A stretch of DNA of 64,000 nt from Tenuifilum thalassicum. Lineage in GTDB: Bacteria > Bacteroidota > Bacteroidia > Bacteroidales > Tenuifilaceae. The notes beneath the pieces were generated by a model that was given only the letters and a program-made list of their open reading frames with translations, did no database searches and was not told the DNA's origin. Below, piece after piece: positions 1 through 8,544 of the stretch. Each line of letters begins with the position of its first letter. Positions within the stretch are counted from its first letter, which is position 1. Location of the stretch: the NCBI RefSeq assembly GCF_013265555.1, contig NZ_CP041345.1, forward strand, positions 2,278,581 to 2,342,580, read 5' to 3'. A program made the position numbers and the translations under genes.

Positions 1-296
1 TATGGTGGCCAGTTAGCGTAGGCACAATTTCCGATCTACCTTTTAACATATCCATCTACCCTAACCCTGTTAAAGATCAGCTCAACATTGCCGTTGACGG
101 TGAAAAAATAAGTAGCTACACTGTTGAACTTATTTCACCCGCTGGTATGACAATTGAAAAATCGAATATAAACCAAACAAATCGATTTGCACTTAAGTAT
201 GATGTGGCTAAACTCCAACCAGGATTATACTTTATTAGGATCTCAAATAGCACAGGGGAAAGCGCTATCTACAAAATAATTGTTGGAAATAAGTAA
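1..296 (+). CDS. C-terminal end of a T9SS-secreted protein (5' truncated)
   Basis: An open frame runs in from the left edge (first full codon at base 3) to a TAA at 294-296. The visible 97 residues end in a type A T9SS sorting domain: the SIYPNPV box, a short beta-rich stretch, then GLYFIRI and a final KIIVGNK. Such domains send proteins across the outer membrane through the type IX machinery and are then cleaved. The catalytic or binding part lies outside the window, so the cargo's function cannot be told. Confidence 0.85.
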   Translation, partial: WWPVSVGTISDLPFNISIYPNPVKDQLNIAVDGEKISSYTVELISPAGMTIEKSNINQTNRFALKYDVAKLQPGLYFIRISNSTGESAIYKIIVGNK

Positions 297-320
297 AATC
301 ACCTAAATCAATTACCCAAA

Positions 321-350
321 GAGCCAGAAGTCAAATCTGGCTCTTTTCTT
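321..350 (+). terminator. Rho-independent terminator
   Basis: The perfect arms GAGCCAGA and TCTGGCTC are separated by 7 nt and followed by TTTTCTTTT. It lies 25 nt after the stop of the T9SS protein. Confidence 0.85.
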
Positions 351-457
351 TTATCAAGCATTAAAACATCTTTTAAAATTTCGCTTTAATCTATTAACTT
401 GCAGAGTTGATTTTGAACAATGCCAAAAAATGGATGTTAACTAAAAAACATATAGCT

Positions 458-883
458 ATGGATAAAATAAGCATACAAACCGATTGGTTAGAGGGAATGG
501 CATTTGAAACCGAGGTAAATGGCCATAAAATAATAATTGATGCCGACGAGAAAGTTGGTGGTACCAATCGTGGTCCACGCCCCAAACCTTTAATGCTTGT
601 TGCACTTGCTGGTTGTACCGGGATGGATGTAATATCTATTCTCAAAAAAATGCGCGAAGATGTTAAGAACTTTAGAGTTACCGTTGAAGCCCTTCAAACC
701 GATGAGCATCCAAAGCATTATGTTGAGATGAAAGTGATATACGAATTCTGGGGAAAAAACCTAGACCCAGAAAAAGTAAACAAAGCCGTTAAGCTTAGCG
801 ATGAAAGGTATTGTGGTGTTAGTGCCGCATATAAGAAAGGGATGAAGCTGACTCACGAAGTGGTTATTCACAACGAAGAATAA
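458..883 (+). CDS. OsmC family protein
   Basis: The 142-residue product matches the OsmC/Ohr fold family of thiol peroxidases. The two family cysteines are visible: C53 in AGCTGMD at the start of the central helix and C119 in DERYCGV. OsmC proteins reduce organic hydroperoxides in the cytoplasm; many Bacteroidetes members have no defined substrate. The frame stays open upstream to a TTG at 407, but that stretch overlaps a promoter-like TTAACTTGC near 394-402, so the ATG at 458 (MDKISIQ) is preferred. The next gene starts 1 nt after the stop, indicating an operon with the DUF1858 protein. Confidence 0.85.
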   Translation: MDKISIQTDWLEGMAFETEVNGHKIIIDADEKVGGTNRGPRPKPLMLVALAGCTGMDVISILKKMREDVKNFRVTVEALQTDEHPKHYVEMKVIYEFWGKNLDPEKVNKAVKLSDERYCGVSAAYKKGMKLTHEVVIHNEE

Positions 884-884
884 A

Positions 885-1082
885 ATGAAAATAACACCTG
901 AAATCAGCATTGAAGAGCTAATTGAGGAAATGCCCGAATCGGTTAAGTTCTTGCGCGACAAAGGGATTATTTGTGTGATTTGCGGGGAACCCGTGTGGGG
1001 CACTCTTTATGACCTGGCATCGGAAAAGGGATTCACCGATGCAGAAATTGATGAAATTGTAAACGAGCTTAACTCACTTTAA
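885..1082 (+). CDS. DUF1858 domain protein
   Basis: A 65-residue protein that is essentially one DUF1858 domain: N-terminal ITPEISIEELIEEMPES, then FLRDKGIICVICGEPVWGTL with a CxxC pair (C30, C33), then a helical tail. DUF1858 domains often accompany hybrid-cluster, Fe-S or redox proteins, and the CxxC could bind metal or act as a redox thiol; the biochemical role is not known. It begins 1 nt after the osmC-like gene, so the two are co-translated, suggesting a shared oxidative-stress role (inference). Confidence 0.8.
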   Translation: MKITPEISIEELIEEMPESVKFLRDKGIICVICGEPVWGTLYDLASEKGFTDAEIDEIVNELNSL

Positions 1083-1200
1083 GACAAATGAACTAACTCT
1101 AAATTTTAACTACAAAAGCAGTTAGTGCATTAATCTTAGCAATTTCGTTTGATTTTTAAAAAATATTTCAGATATTGCAAAAGGAATTGACAGAACAACG

Positions 1201-1278
1201 ATGACACAACTTTTAAACACCAATCCTAACAATAATTTCAACAATAACTTGTTGAAATGGGAAGGTTTTGGTGTTTAG
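1201..1278 (+). CDS. Asparagine-rich leader peptide 1 (asnA attenuator)
   Basis: A 25-codon ORF, 8 of whose codons are Asn: positions 6, 8, 10-12 and 14-16. It ends at a TAG 25 nt before a perfect terminator stem and lies upstream of asparagine synthetase. Such a run of the cognate amino acid is the hallmark of ribosome-mediated attenuation. Stalling on Asn codons would leave 1259-1269 free to pair with 1304-1314 and block the terminator. An AAGGAA sequence lies about 14 nt before the ATG. Not a functional protein; no database support could be checked. Confidence 0.8.
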   Translation: MTQLLNTNPNNNFNNNLLKWEGFGV

Positions 1279-1303
1279 TCAAAGAAACTATTAAAAATAA
1301 ATC

Positions 1304-1337
1304 AAAGCCTTCCTCAACACAGGAAGGCTTTTTTTAT
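1304..1337 (+). terminator. Attenuator terminator 1 upstream of asnA
   Basis: The arms AAAGCCTTCCT (1304-1314) and AGGAAGGCTTT (1321-1331) are a perfect 11-bp stem followed by a T run. The 5' arm can alternatively pair with GGGAAGGTTTT at 1259-1269 inside leader ORF 1 (11 pairs including two G-U), forming a mutually exclusive antiterminator. Confidence 0.85.
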
Positions 1338-1347
1338 TGATACAATT

Positions 1348-1464
1348 ATGAAAAGGCACTTGAACAATAATAACAATAATCGTCCTCCACCCGTCGGGAA
1401 TGGAATGTGTGCATATTGTTCAAAACCCTTCCCGACAAACGGCGAAGGGATTTTTTTTTACTAA
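1348..1464 (+). CDS. Asparagine-rich leader peptide 2 (asnA attenuator)
   Basis: The ATG at 1348 opens a 38-codon frame with six consecutive Asn codons (positions 6-11, bases 1363-1380), followed by Arg and three Pro codons. It lies between terminator 1 and asnA. The base run GTCGGGAA at 1393-1400, just after the Pro codons, can pair with TTCCCGAC at 1429-1436 and so disrupt terminator 2. The stop (1462-1464) falls beyond terminator 2, unlike classic leaders. The Asn block makes a regulatory role likely; the exact functional 3' end is uncertain. Confidence 0.7.
   Translation: MKRHLNNNNNNRPPPVGNGMCAYCSKPFPTNGEGIFFY
1426..1459 (+). terminator. Attenuator terminator 2 upstream of asnA
   Basis: The stem CCCTTC-CCG / CGG-C-GAAGGG (one bulge) carries a 5-nt loop and is followed by ATTTTTTTTT. 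It ends 25 nt before the asnA start, and its 5' arm overlaps the predicted antiterminator partner 1429-1436. Confidence 0.8.
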
Positions 1465-1484
1465 TAACCCAAAACTTAGATAAG

Positions 1485-2492
1485 ATGAAACTACAAAACT
1501 TTGAAACAATTACAGGAAGCATAAACAGAACGATTGAAACGGAAAAGGCAATAACATTAATTAAGGATACTTTTCCAAAACTACTGGCAGAAAAGCTAAA
1601 CCTTCTTAGGGTAACAGCACCGCTAATAGTTGAATCGCAAACAGGAATTAACGACGATTTAAATGGAGTAGAAAAACCTGTAACCTTCACCTCCCAAGCC
1701 ATTGGTAAACATATAGAAATTGTTCAATCGTTAGCCAAATGGAAACGTTTGGCCCTACATAAATTAAAAATGCAACCAGGCCAGGGCATTTATACTGATA
1801 TGAACGCCCTTAGACCCGATGAAATTCCAGATGCTACACACTCTATATATGTTGACCAATGGGACTGGGAAAAATTTATAGATAGTTCGGATAGAACTGT
1901 CGAGTATTTTCGTAAAACAGTTAATTTAATTTACGCTGCCATTAAAGAAATGGAAATGATAGTTGCAACACAAACCAGAGCAATTACACCAGAGCTGCCA
2001 CAAACCATTCATTTCATTCATACGGCAGAACTAGAAGAGATGTACCCTAGCCTCACGGCAAAAGAACGGGAGCAAAGAATCTGCCAACAATATGGTGCTG
2101 TATGCATTGAGGGAATAGGCTATCCCCTTTCAGACGGTAAGCCAACAGATGGAAGAGCACCCGACTATGATGATTGGTCTACCCTACGACCCGATGGTTA
2201 CAGGGGCTTAAATGGCGACATAATAGTTTGGCACAAACCTTTAGGCATTGCTCTGGAACTCTCATCGATGGGGATTAGAGTGAGCAGAGAGTCATTAATG
2301 ACCCAGCTAAAATTGCAGAATCTTGAAAGCAGAATCAAATACCCATACCATAGCATGCTTATTAACAACATTCTTCCTCAAACAATTGGAGGTGGTATTG
2401 GACAATCGCGACTCTGCATGTACCTGCTGCGAAAGGTGCACATTGCTCAGGTACAAGAATCGGTATGGCCCGATGAAATAGAAACCAATTAG
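1485..2492 (+). CDS. asnA: Aspartate-ammonia ligase (asparagine synthetase A)
   Basis: AsnA makes asparagine from aspartate, ammonia and ATP in the cytoplasm. The 335-residue product matches the length of the E. coli enzyme. It shows the family blocks HSLAKWKR-like (QSLAKWKRLAL), ALRPDE, YVDQWDWE, RAPDYDDWST, GLNGDI.VW, ELSSMGIRV and the near C-terminal TIGGGIGQSR, typical of a class II aminoacyl-tRNA-synthetase-like fold. The frame extends upstream to a GTG at 1407, but that would run through terminator 2. The ATG at 1485 (MKLQNFETI) gives the normal N terminus. It sits behind two Asn-rich leader peptides, so asparagine-tRNA supply probably controls its transcription. A strong terminator follows. 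Confidence 0.95.
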   Translation: MKLQNFETITGSINRTIETEKAITLIKDTFPKLLAEKLNLLRVTAPLIVESQTGINDDLNGVEKPVTFTSQAIGKHIEIVQSLAKWKRLALHKLKMQPGQGIYTDMNALRPDEIPDATHSIYVDQWDWEKFIDSSDRTVEYFRKTVNLIYAAIKEMEMIVATQTRAITPELPQTIHFIHTAELEEMYPSLTAKEREQRICQQYGAVCIEGIGYPLSDGKPTDGRAPDYDDWSTLRPDGYRGLNGDIIVWHKPLGIALELSSMGIRVSRESLMTQLKLQNLESRIKYPYHSMLINNILPQTIGGGIGQSRLCMYLLRKVHIAQVQESVWPDEIETN

Positions 2493-2510
2493 CACATAAT
2501 AAATCGACTC

Positions 2511-2543
2511 AGCCCCGATAATATTCGGGGCTAACTTTTTTTA
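2511..2543 (+). terminator. Rho-independent terminator after asnA
   Basis: AGCCCCGA and TCGGGGCT arms are followed by AACTTTTTTT, 18 nt after the asnA stop. Confidence 0.85.
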
Positions 2544-2603
2544 TCAGCTAACAAAATTTGAAATTAATTAGATAAGATTTTCAAAAAAATAGTTTCATAG
2601 TAA

Positions 2604-2611
2604 TACCTTTG
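2604..2611 (+). promoter_or_regulatory. Promoter -7 box for uvrA (TACCTTTG)
   Basis: It matches the Bacteroidetes TAnnTTTG consensus 29 nt before the uvrA ATG. A T-rich element about 22 nt upstream (2577-2581) could be the -33 region. Confidence 0.6.
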
Positions 2612-2640
2612 TAGGTTCATATTTAAGAGAAAAGAGATTC

Positions 2641-5436
2641 ATGCAAAGGAACGAAAAGGTAATATCGGTAAAAGGGGCAAGGGTTCATAACCTAAAAAAC
2701 ATCAATGTTAACATACCTCGCAATAAGCTTGTTGTCATAACAGGCGTTTCGGGTTCTGGAAAATCTTCGTTAGCTTTTGATACCATATATGCAGAAGGGC
2801 AAAGGCGATATGTTGAGAGCCTATCATCGTATGCTCGTCAGTTTTTAGGCCGAATGAGCAAACCAGAGGTAGACCTAATAAGTGGCATTCCACCTGCCAT
2901 TGCCATTGAACAAAAAGTGAATACTCGCAACCCACGGTCTACGGTTGGAACCTCAACTGAAATTTACGACTACCTAAAACTACTATTTGCACGAATCGGG
3001 AAAACATACTCCCCTATCTCTGGCAGAGAAGTTAAGCGGCATTCCGTAACCGATGTGGTTAACTTCATTAGCTCACACCCCGAAGGAACTCGGATGATGC
3101 TTCTTGCCCCCATCAAAAACAGTGAAAACATCACACAAAAACTAGAAGAGCTCAATAGGGAAGGTTTTACGCGAATTGAAATAGATGGACAGGTGGTTCG
3201 AATTGATGACCCTAAAACTCGCGACCTTATTGGTATGGCAAACAAGTCGATTCGGCTTATTATAGACCGTTTTGCCGTATTAAACGACGAGGATTTCCTA
3301 AGCAGAGTTGCCGATTCCATTCAAACAGCCTTTTCCGAAGGAAATGGATTCCTAAATCTCATAATTGAAACCAACGGCCAAAGGGTTGAGGAGCATTTCT
3401 CCAACCTTTTCGAACTCGATGGAATAAAATTCGAACAACCTAGCGAGCATCTCTTTAATTTCAACAGCCCACTAGGTGCTTGTCCAAAATGCGAAGGATA
3501 CGGCAAAGTAATTGGGGTTGATGAGGACCTTGTTGTACCCAACAAAGCATTATCAATATACGAAGACGCGATTGCCTGCTGGCGTGGAGAATCGATGAGC
3601 TGGTATAAGGATTGGCTTATTGAACACGCATCAAAATATAACATTCCAATACACACCCCCTACTACAAGTTAACCGAAGAGCAAAAGCAAGCACTCTGGA
3701 ATGGTACTAGGCATTTTACGGGTATTAACGACTTCTTCAAGGAACTCGAGGAAAAACGGTATAAGATTCAGTATCGGGTTATGCTCTCTCGCTACATGGG
3801 GAAAACGACCTGCCCTGTTTGTAAAGGAGGCCGCTTAAGACCTGAGGCATCTTACGTAAAAGTTACTGGCTACACAATCCACGACATGGTTAATATGCAA
3901 GTGGAAGACTTACACCGTTTTTTCCAAAACATTGAACTTGACGAACACGACAGCCAGGTTGCGAAACGCCTGCTGACAGAAATTAGGAATCGACTAAGTT
4001 TTTTGGTAAATGTTGGATTAGGCTATCTCACCTTAAACAGGCTATCATCAACACTTTCCGGAGGAGAATCACAGCGAATAAACCTGGCCACCTCTCTTGG
4101 TAGCAGCCTTGTTGGTTCCCTTTACATCCTCGATGAACCAAGCATTGGCCTTCATCCTCGAGACACGCATCTACTCATAAATGTTCTAAAAAATCTAAGA
4201 GATTTAGGTAACACTGTAATTGTTGTTGAGCACGATGAGGAGATAATGCGCAGTGCCGACTACATCATTGATATAGGGCCTTTAGCTGGTCAGCATGGAG
4301 GAAAAGTAATTTTTGCCGACCAACCAAGTAAAATAGATAAAGTAAAAGATAGCCTAACCGCAGAATATCTGACAGGAAAAAAATCAATAGCACTGCCAGT
4401 TAGAAGAAGAAAATGGAATAGCTACATCGAAATAAAGGGCGCTAGGGAAAACAACCTGAAAAACATCGATGTTAAATTTCCGCTAAACACATTAACAGTT
4501 GTTACAGGTGTAAGCGGCTCAGGAAAGTCAAGTTTGGTAAAAGGCATTTTATACCCAGCTCTTCAAAAAAGATTAACTGGTTCTGGCGAACGTGCTGGAC
4601 AACACGACGAACTTACAGGCGACCTCAGAATGATTGGTGGAGTGGAAATGGTTGATCAGAATCCCATAGGAAAATCGTCGAGAAGTAATCCGGTTACCTA
4701 CCTAAAAGCGTGGGACGAAATTCGAAAGCTCCTATCGGAACAACCCTACGCCAAAAGCAATGGTTATACCCCTTCGTACTTTTCGTTCAACATCGATGGA
4801 GGCCGTTGCGAAGAGTGCCAGGGCGAAGGGGTAATTCACGTGGAGATGCAATTTATGGCCGACCTCACCCTTACCTGTGAGAGTTGCCATGGGAAACGCT
4901 TTAAGGATGATATTCTAGAGGTTCGTTATCAAGGTGCAAATGTTTACGATATTCTTGAAATGACTGTTGATGAAGCCATTGAATTCTTCAGCAAGGGGAA
5001 AGGCGCTACTTCTAAGAAAGTGGTTGAGAAACTTCAACCACTCCAGGATGTGGGATTGGGCTATATTAAACTTGGACAATCATCTAGTACGTTAAGCGGT
5101 GGTGAGAGTCAACGTGTCAAGCTTGCATCATTCCTCCAAAAAGACAAATCGGACCGCCCAATTCTATTCATTTTTGACGAGCCAACAACTGGATTGCACT
5201 TTCACGACATAAAAAAGCTTCTTGAAGCCTTTGAGGCTTTAATTGCCAAAGGCCATAGCATTGTATTGGTAGAGCACAACCTAGATGTTATAAAGTATGC
5301 CGATTGGATAATTGACTTGGGACCCGATGGAGGAGAAAATGGCGGCCATGTTATATTCGAGGGGACACCTGAAAACATTATCGAATGCAACAACTCCCAT
5401 ACTGGGAAATTCCTTAAGGAAAAACTTTCGCTTTAA
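2641..5436 (+). CDS. uvrA: UvrABC excision repair protein UvrA
   Basis: UvrA is the damage-recognition ATPase of nucleotide excision repair; it loads UvrB on distorted DNA. The 931 residues have the normal UvrA architecture: Walker [10 protein letters not shown] near 35-43; CxxC zinc-binding pairs CPKC near 281 and CPVC near 390; an ABC signature LSGGESQR near 475 with Walker [15 protein letters not shown]. The second half repeats this with GVSGSGKSS near 623, CEEC near 722, CESC near 746, [12 protein letters not shown] near 818 and [15 protein letters not shown] canonical -7 box precedes the start. No neighbour appears functionally linked. Confidence 0.97.
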   Translation: MQRNEKVISVKGARVHNLKNINVNIPRNKLVVITGVSGSGKSSLAFDTIYAEGQRRYVESLSSYARQFLGRMSKPEVDLISGIPPAIAIEQKVNTRNPRSTVGTSTEIYDYLKLLFARIGKTYSPISGREVKRHSVTDVVNFISSHPEGTRMMLLAPIKNSENITQKLEELNREGFTRIEIDGQVVRIDDPKTRDLIGMANKSIRLIIDRFAVLNDEDFLSRVADSIQTAFSEGNGFLNLIIETNGQRVEEHFSNLFELDGIKFEQPSEHLFNFNSPLGACPKCEGYGKVIGVDEDLVVPNKALSIYEDAIACWRGESMSWYKDWLIEHASKYNIPIHTPYYKLTEEQKQALWNGTRHFTGINDFFKELEEKRYKIQYRVMLSRYMGKTTCPVCKGGRLRPEASYVKVTGYTIHDMVNMQVEDLHRFFQNIELDEHDSQVAKRLLTEIRNRLSFLVNVGLGYLTLNRLSSTLSGGESQRINLATSLGSSLVGSLYILDEPSIGLHPRDTHLLINVLKNLRDLGNTVIVVEHDEEIMRSADYIIDIGPLAGQHGGKVIFADQPSKIDKVKDSLTAEYLTGKKSIALPVRRRKWNSYIEIKGARENNLKNIDVKFPLNTLTVVTGVSGSGKSSLVKGILYPALQKRLTGSGERAGQHDELTGDLRMIGGVEMVDQNPIGKSSRSNPVTYLKAWDEIRKLLSEQPYAKSNGYTPSYFSFNIDGGRCEECQGEGVIHVEMQFMADLTLTCESCHGKRFKDDILEVRYQGANVYDILEMTVDEAIEFFSKGKGATSKKVVEKLQPLQDVGLGYIKLGQSSSTLSGGESQRVKLASFLQKDKSDRPILFIFDEPTTGLHFHDIKKLLEAFEALIAKGHSIVLVEHNLDVIKYADWIIDLGPDGGENGGHVIFEGTPENIIECNNSHTGKFLKEKLSL

Positions 5437-5464
5437 GCCCTAAATATATGCTAACAGATATAAA

Positions 5465-5488
5465 AAAAGCCGCTCAATTGCGGCTTTG
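5465..5488. terminator. Bidirectional terminator between convergent genes
   Basis: AAAGCCGC and GCGGCTTT arms with loop TCAATT. An A run precedes the stem, which becomes a T run for the minus-strand gene. It separates uvrA from the minus-strand exported protein. Confidence 0.75.
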
Positions 5489-5506
5489 CATTTATATATA
5501 GAATGG

Positions 5507-5959
5507 TTAGTCTGTTTTCAAGCCAAACATTATAGCTACGCAACCACTTTTTAGCTCCTCATTACTATCGGAAGCGACGGGGACCTTAACCATAATAATT
5601 AGCTGCTGAGTATTTTCCACTTTAAAATCCCACGAAGTTGCAAAATCGTCTTTTGCATTAGTGTATAATACATTTCTATCTACATCCATAACAATGAACT
5701 CAATCTTAGAGAGAGCATCGGAGCCACAAACAGAAATTCTATACTCTTGACCTGCATAGAATGTTTTAAACAGTTCCGCCTCCTCCCCTTCTGTCAATAT
5801 TGCTGCATTATAGTTACCATCGTGAACATATGGTGCAAGTTCTAATTTGCAAATCTTTTTGGCAAAATTCTTACACTGAGCATTGGCTGAAAAAGGGTGT
5901 GCAAGAAATGTTGATATAGCCAAAATAAGTATATAAACTGATGATCTCATACCAACCAT
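5507..5959 (-). CDS. Exported protein of unknown function
   Basis: 150 residues. The N terminus (VYILILAISTFLAHPFSANAQ) is a clear Sec signal peptide with probable cleavage after NAQ, so the mature protein is periplasmic or secreted. The rest is predicted beta-rich and holds four cysteines after the signal (CKNF, KKICK, VCGSD, SGCV), which could form disulfides. No family recognised. A second ATG three codons in (MRSSVY) is an equally likely start. It follows the lipoprotein gene by 1 nt, so the two form an operon and probably act together. Confidence 0.7.
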   Translation of the reverse strand: MVGMRSSVYILILAISTFLAHPFSANAQCKNFAKKICKLELAPYVHDGNYNAAILTEGEEAELFKTFYAGQEYRISVCGSDALSKIEFIVMDVDRNVLYTNAKDDFATSWDFKVENTQQLIIMVKVPVASDSNEELKSGCVAIMFGLKTD

Positions 5960-5960
5960 T

Positions 5961-6875
5961 TTATGCTGTGTATTTATTACGCAATTCTTTAACTTTTGTT
6001 TTAAGATTCTCGAACGATTTCGGGCTAATTGAGGTTACGTTATTCGACTTAATGGTAGAAACGTTTGATTCTCCACTGTTAACCACCTTTACATCCTTCA
6101 CCTCAATCTTAATATCATTATAAACCTTCTGGAGTTCCAACATGTCATCGTACAACTCTTTGACATCGGCATTACTAATACTCTGTTCAAGCAATTTCAA
6201 AACAGTGCCCAGCGACAACTTTTGGTCTATAATCCTATCAACCATTTCATTATCAACCTTGTTAACATCATCAACTAAAGAGGTAGCTATGTATAATCCT
6301 TCAACCCACCCCCCAACAAGTATCATAGAGCCAACAGCAACCCTGTCGTCCTCTTGTAATATTGAATTGGTATTTAGAAAAGTTTCTGAAATTGTTTCAA
6401 GAATAACATCCCTATTATTAATATTTTCCTCAAGCTTTTCAATGACAGAATTATCAATGGCATTAAGAATTCCTAGTCCCTCAGCCATCTTTTTAGATGC
6501 TGTCATGTACTTAATGGTTGCTTGGGTTTGATCGAAAAGGCTTGCATAGCTTAGGTCGGTGCTGTAGATACCAAGGTTTAAAGCCATACTCTTGGTCGTA
6601 TTATACTTTGATACGCTCTCAATAGAGTTTAAAAGCTCTTCGTTATAAGAAGCCCCTGAACGTTTAAGTATCATTGCAGTTTCAAGAGGCGAAGGCAACG
6701 AGTAGAAAATCTGCTTAACAGATTCTATGCTGCTAATAAGTTCTTCGTCTGATTTAACATCTTCAGGATTTACGTTTAACATATCATCGGGTTCCCGGTT
6801 GCATTTGCAGGAAACTGTTACGACTGCCAACGCAAAAACTGATACTAGAATTATAAACCTCGATCCTTTATTCAT
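5961..6875 (-). CDS. Predicted lipoprotein of unknown function
   Basis: 304 residues beginning MNKGSRFIILVSVFALAVVTVSCKC: a signal peptide with a lipobox (TVSC), so the protein is probably anchored by Cys23 to the inner or outer membrane. The mature part is mostly helical, with heptad-like stretches around ITNRDVILETISETFLNT and ELYDDMLELQKVYNDIKIEVK, and no recognisable catalytic motif. It ends in KTKVKELRNKYTA. It is the first gene of a two-gene operon with the small exported protein. Confidence 0.7.
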   Translation of the reverse strand: MNKGSRFIILVSVFALAVVTVSCKCNREPDDMLNVNPEDVKSDEELISSIESVKQIFYSLPSPLETAMILKRSGASYNEELLNSIESVSKYNTTKSMALNLGIYSTDLSYASLFDQTQATIKYMTASKKMAEGLGILNAIDNSVIEKLEENINNRDVILETISETFLNTNSILQEDDRVAVGSMILVGGWVEGLYIATSLVDDVNKVDNEMVDRIIDQKLSLGTVLKLLEQSISNADVKELYDDMLELQKVYNDIKIEVKDVKVVNSGESNVSTIKSNNVTSISPKSFENLKTKVKELRNKYTA

Positions 6876-7184
6876 AACGGAACGTTTAACTTAGTAAAAT
6901 AATATCAACAAGTAAATATACTATAATTTTGTCAAAGTCAATATAAGTTTATCGATTTTTACCGTATTTAGAAATTCATCTTTGCAACCCTTGTCCTTAA
7001 AATTTGCACATCAATTCACAAAACAACTACTCAAACACCATGCTAAAACAAAAATCGCTTTAATAGGATTTTAATTTTATTCATATTTGAATTTCTTTTT
7101 TACATTTTGTAACTTAGCAAGGTGAAATAGTTTCATTTATTCCATTTCTACATCAAACAGATAACACATTATAACTTTCATAAG
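6876..7184. other. AT-rich divergent intergenic region
   Basis: 309 bases between the divergently transcribed lipoprotein and aminotransferase genes. No ORF with coding character and no RNA structure was seen. The right part holds a possible promoter for the aminotransferase: TTTG at 7086-7089 and TAACTTAG at 7110-7117, 20 nt apart (one mismatch to TAnnTTTG). Confidence 0.4.
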
Positions 7185-8393
7185 ATGATAACAGATTTAG
7201 ATCAGATTCTATCGGCAAGCGCTAAAAGAATGAAGCGCTCAGTTATAAGGGAATTGCTAAAGATGACTCAACGCCCAGAGCTTATTTCTTTTGCAGGAGG
7301 CCTTCCCTCCCCTGAGAGTTTCCCAGTAGAGCAATTAAAGCAAGTTGTTGCCGAGGTGCTTGATACAGATAGTGCCCGCGCTTTACAGTATAGCGAAACT
7401 GAAGGAGATAAAAGACTTAGAGAAATTCTGGTTGAGAGGTACAAAAGCAATGGAGTTAAGAACATTTCGCTCAACAACCTAATGATTTCAACTGCATCGC
7501 AACAAGCTCTCGACCTTATTCCCAAAATCCTTGTCAATCCCGGCGATAAAGTTATATGTGGCTTACCAAGTTACTTGGGGGGTATATCGGCCTTCTCCAT
7601 TTATGGGGCTGAACTCATTGGTATTGAACTCGATGAGCAAGGCATGCGATCCGACCTACTTGAGAAAAAACTAGAGGAGCTAAAATCAAAAGGCGAAAAG
7701 CCTAAGTTTATATACGTTATTCCTGACTTCCAAAATCCTACTGGAATATGCATGCCCGAGAAACGCCGACTAGAAATCATTGAACTTGCCAGAAAATACG
7801 ATGTGCTAATTGTTGAGGACAGCCCATACCGCGAAGTTCGTTTCAGTGGGACACCCCAAAGAACCATGTATGAGCTAGATGGCAATGGCCAAGTAATTCT
7901 CCTTGGTACAATGTCAAAGATTTTTGCACCAGGATTCCGCATAGGATGGATTGTTGCCCATGAAGATGTTATTGACAAGTTGATTGCCGCAAAACAAAAC
8001 ACAGACCTTTGTACATCATCGTTTGTTCAAAAAATTGCAGCCCGGTATTTCGATAATGGGTATTTTGAGGAGAACTTGGCAAAGACCAACGCCATGTATA
8101 AATCAAAAAGGGATGCAATGGTTAAAGCATTTCACAAGTACATGCCCGAAGGGGTAAAATGGACCGAACCCGAGGGCGGCTTGTTCCTTTTTGTTACTTT
8201 ACCTGAACATATCAACGCCGAGGAACTCTTCAAGATTGCGATAAATGAAAATGTGGCATTTGTTCCTGGCACTGTTTTCTACTGTAATGGCGAAGGGAAA
8301 AACACTCTACGAATCAACTTCTCATTCATGTCAGAAGAGATGAATATAGAGGGTAGCCGCCGATTGGCTAACGCCATAAAACAAATGATTTAG
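7185..8393 (+). CDS. PLP-dependent class I/II aminotransferase (2-aminoadipate/aromatic type)
   Basis: 402 residues resembling the LysN/MocR-catalytic group of fold-type I aminotransferases. Visible features are the N-terminal ISFAGGLPSPESFP substrate segment, ALQYSETEGDKRLREIL, the Asp/Tyr region VIPDFQNPTG, VEDSPYREVRF, and the Schiff-base lysine in LGTMSKIFAPGFRIGW. Unlike MocR regulators it has no GntR helix-turn-helix. Family members transaminate 2-aminoadipate, aromatic or branched-chain amino acids with 2-oxoglutarate; the exact substrate cannot be read from sequence. It is monocistronic, with a terminator 35 nt after the stop. Confidence 0.85.
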   Translation: MITDLDQILSASAKRMKRSVIRELLKMTQRPELISFAGGLPSPESFPVEQLKQVVAEVLDTDSARALQYSETEGDKRLREILVERYKSNGVKNISLNNLMISTASQQALDLIPKILVNPGDKVICGLPSYLGGISAFSIYGAELIGIELDEQGMRSDLLEKKLEELKSKGEKPKFIYVIPDFQNPTGICMPEKRRLEIIELARKYDVLIVEDSPYREVRFSGTPQRTMYELDGNGQVILLGTMSKIFAPGFRIGWIVAHEDVIDKLIAAKQNTDLCTSSFVQKIAARYFDNGYFEENLAKTNAMYKSKRDAMVKAFHKYMPEGVKWTEPEGGLFLFVTLPEHINAEELFKIAINENVAFVPGTVFYCNGEGKNTLRINFSFMSEEMNIEGSRRLANAIKQMI

Positions 8394-8427
8394 AACAGCT
8401 AATGTTTTCTATTTTTAATATTTCATT

Positions 8428-8465
8428 GAGGGATGATTAACAGCAGCATCCCTCTTTTTTATTTT
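8428..8465 (+). terminator. Rho-independent terminator
   Basis: GAGGGATG and CATCCCTC arms followed by TTTTTTATTTT. Confidence 0.9.
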
Positions 8466-8544
8466 ATCAAACGGTTTTGTTGTTAAAGAGCCAACAGCCA
8501 AACTCAATATTTAGTATCTTTCGCACTGTTATAACACTTGCTTC

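Noticed and set aside
407-457. Upstream TTG start that would lengthen the OsmC-like protein by 17 residues
   Set aside because: The stretch overlaps a promoter-like TTAACTTGC and the extra residues do not match the family; the ATG at 458 fits OsmC lengths.
1407-1484. GTG start giving asnA 26 more residues
   Set aside because: It would be translated through terminator 2; the AsnA family starts at the position of the ATG at 1485.
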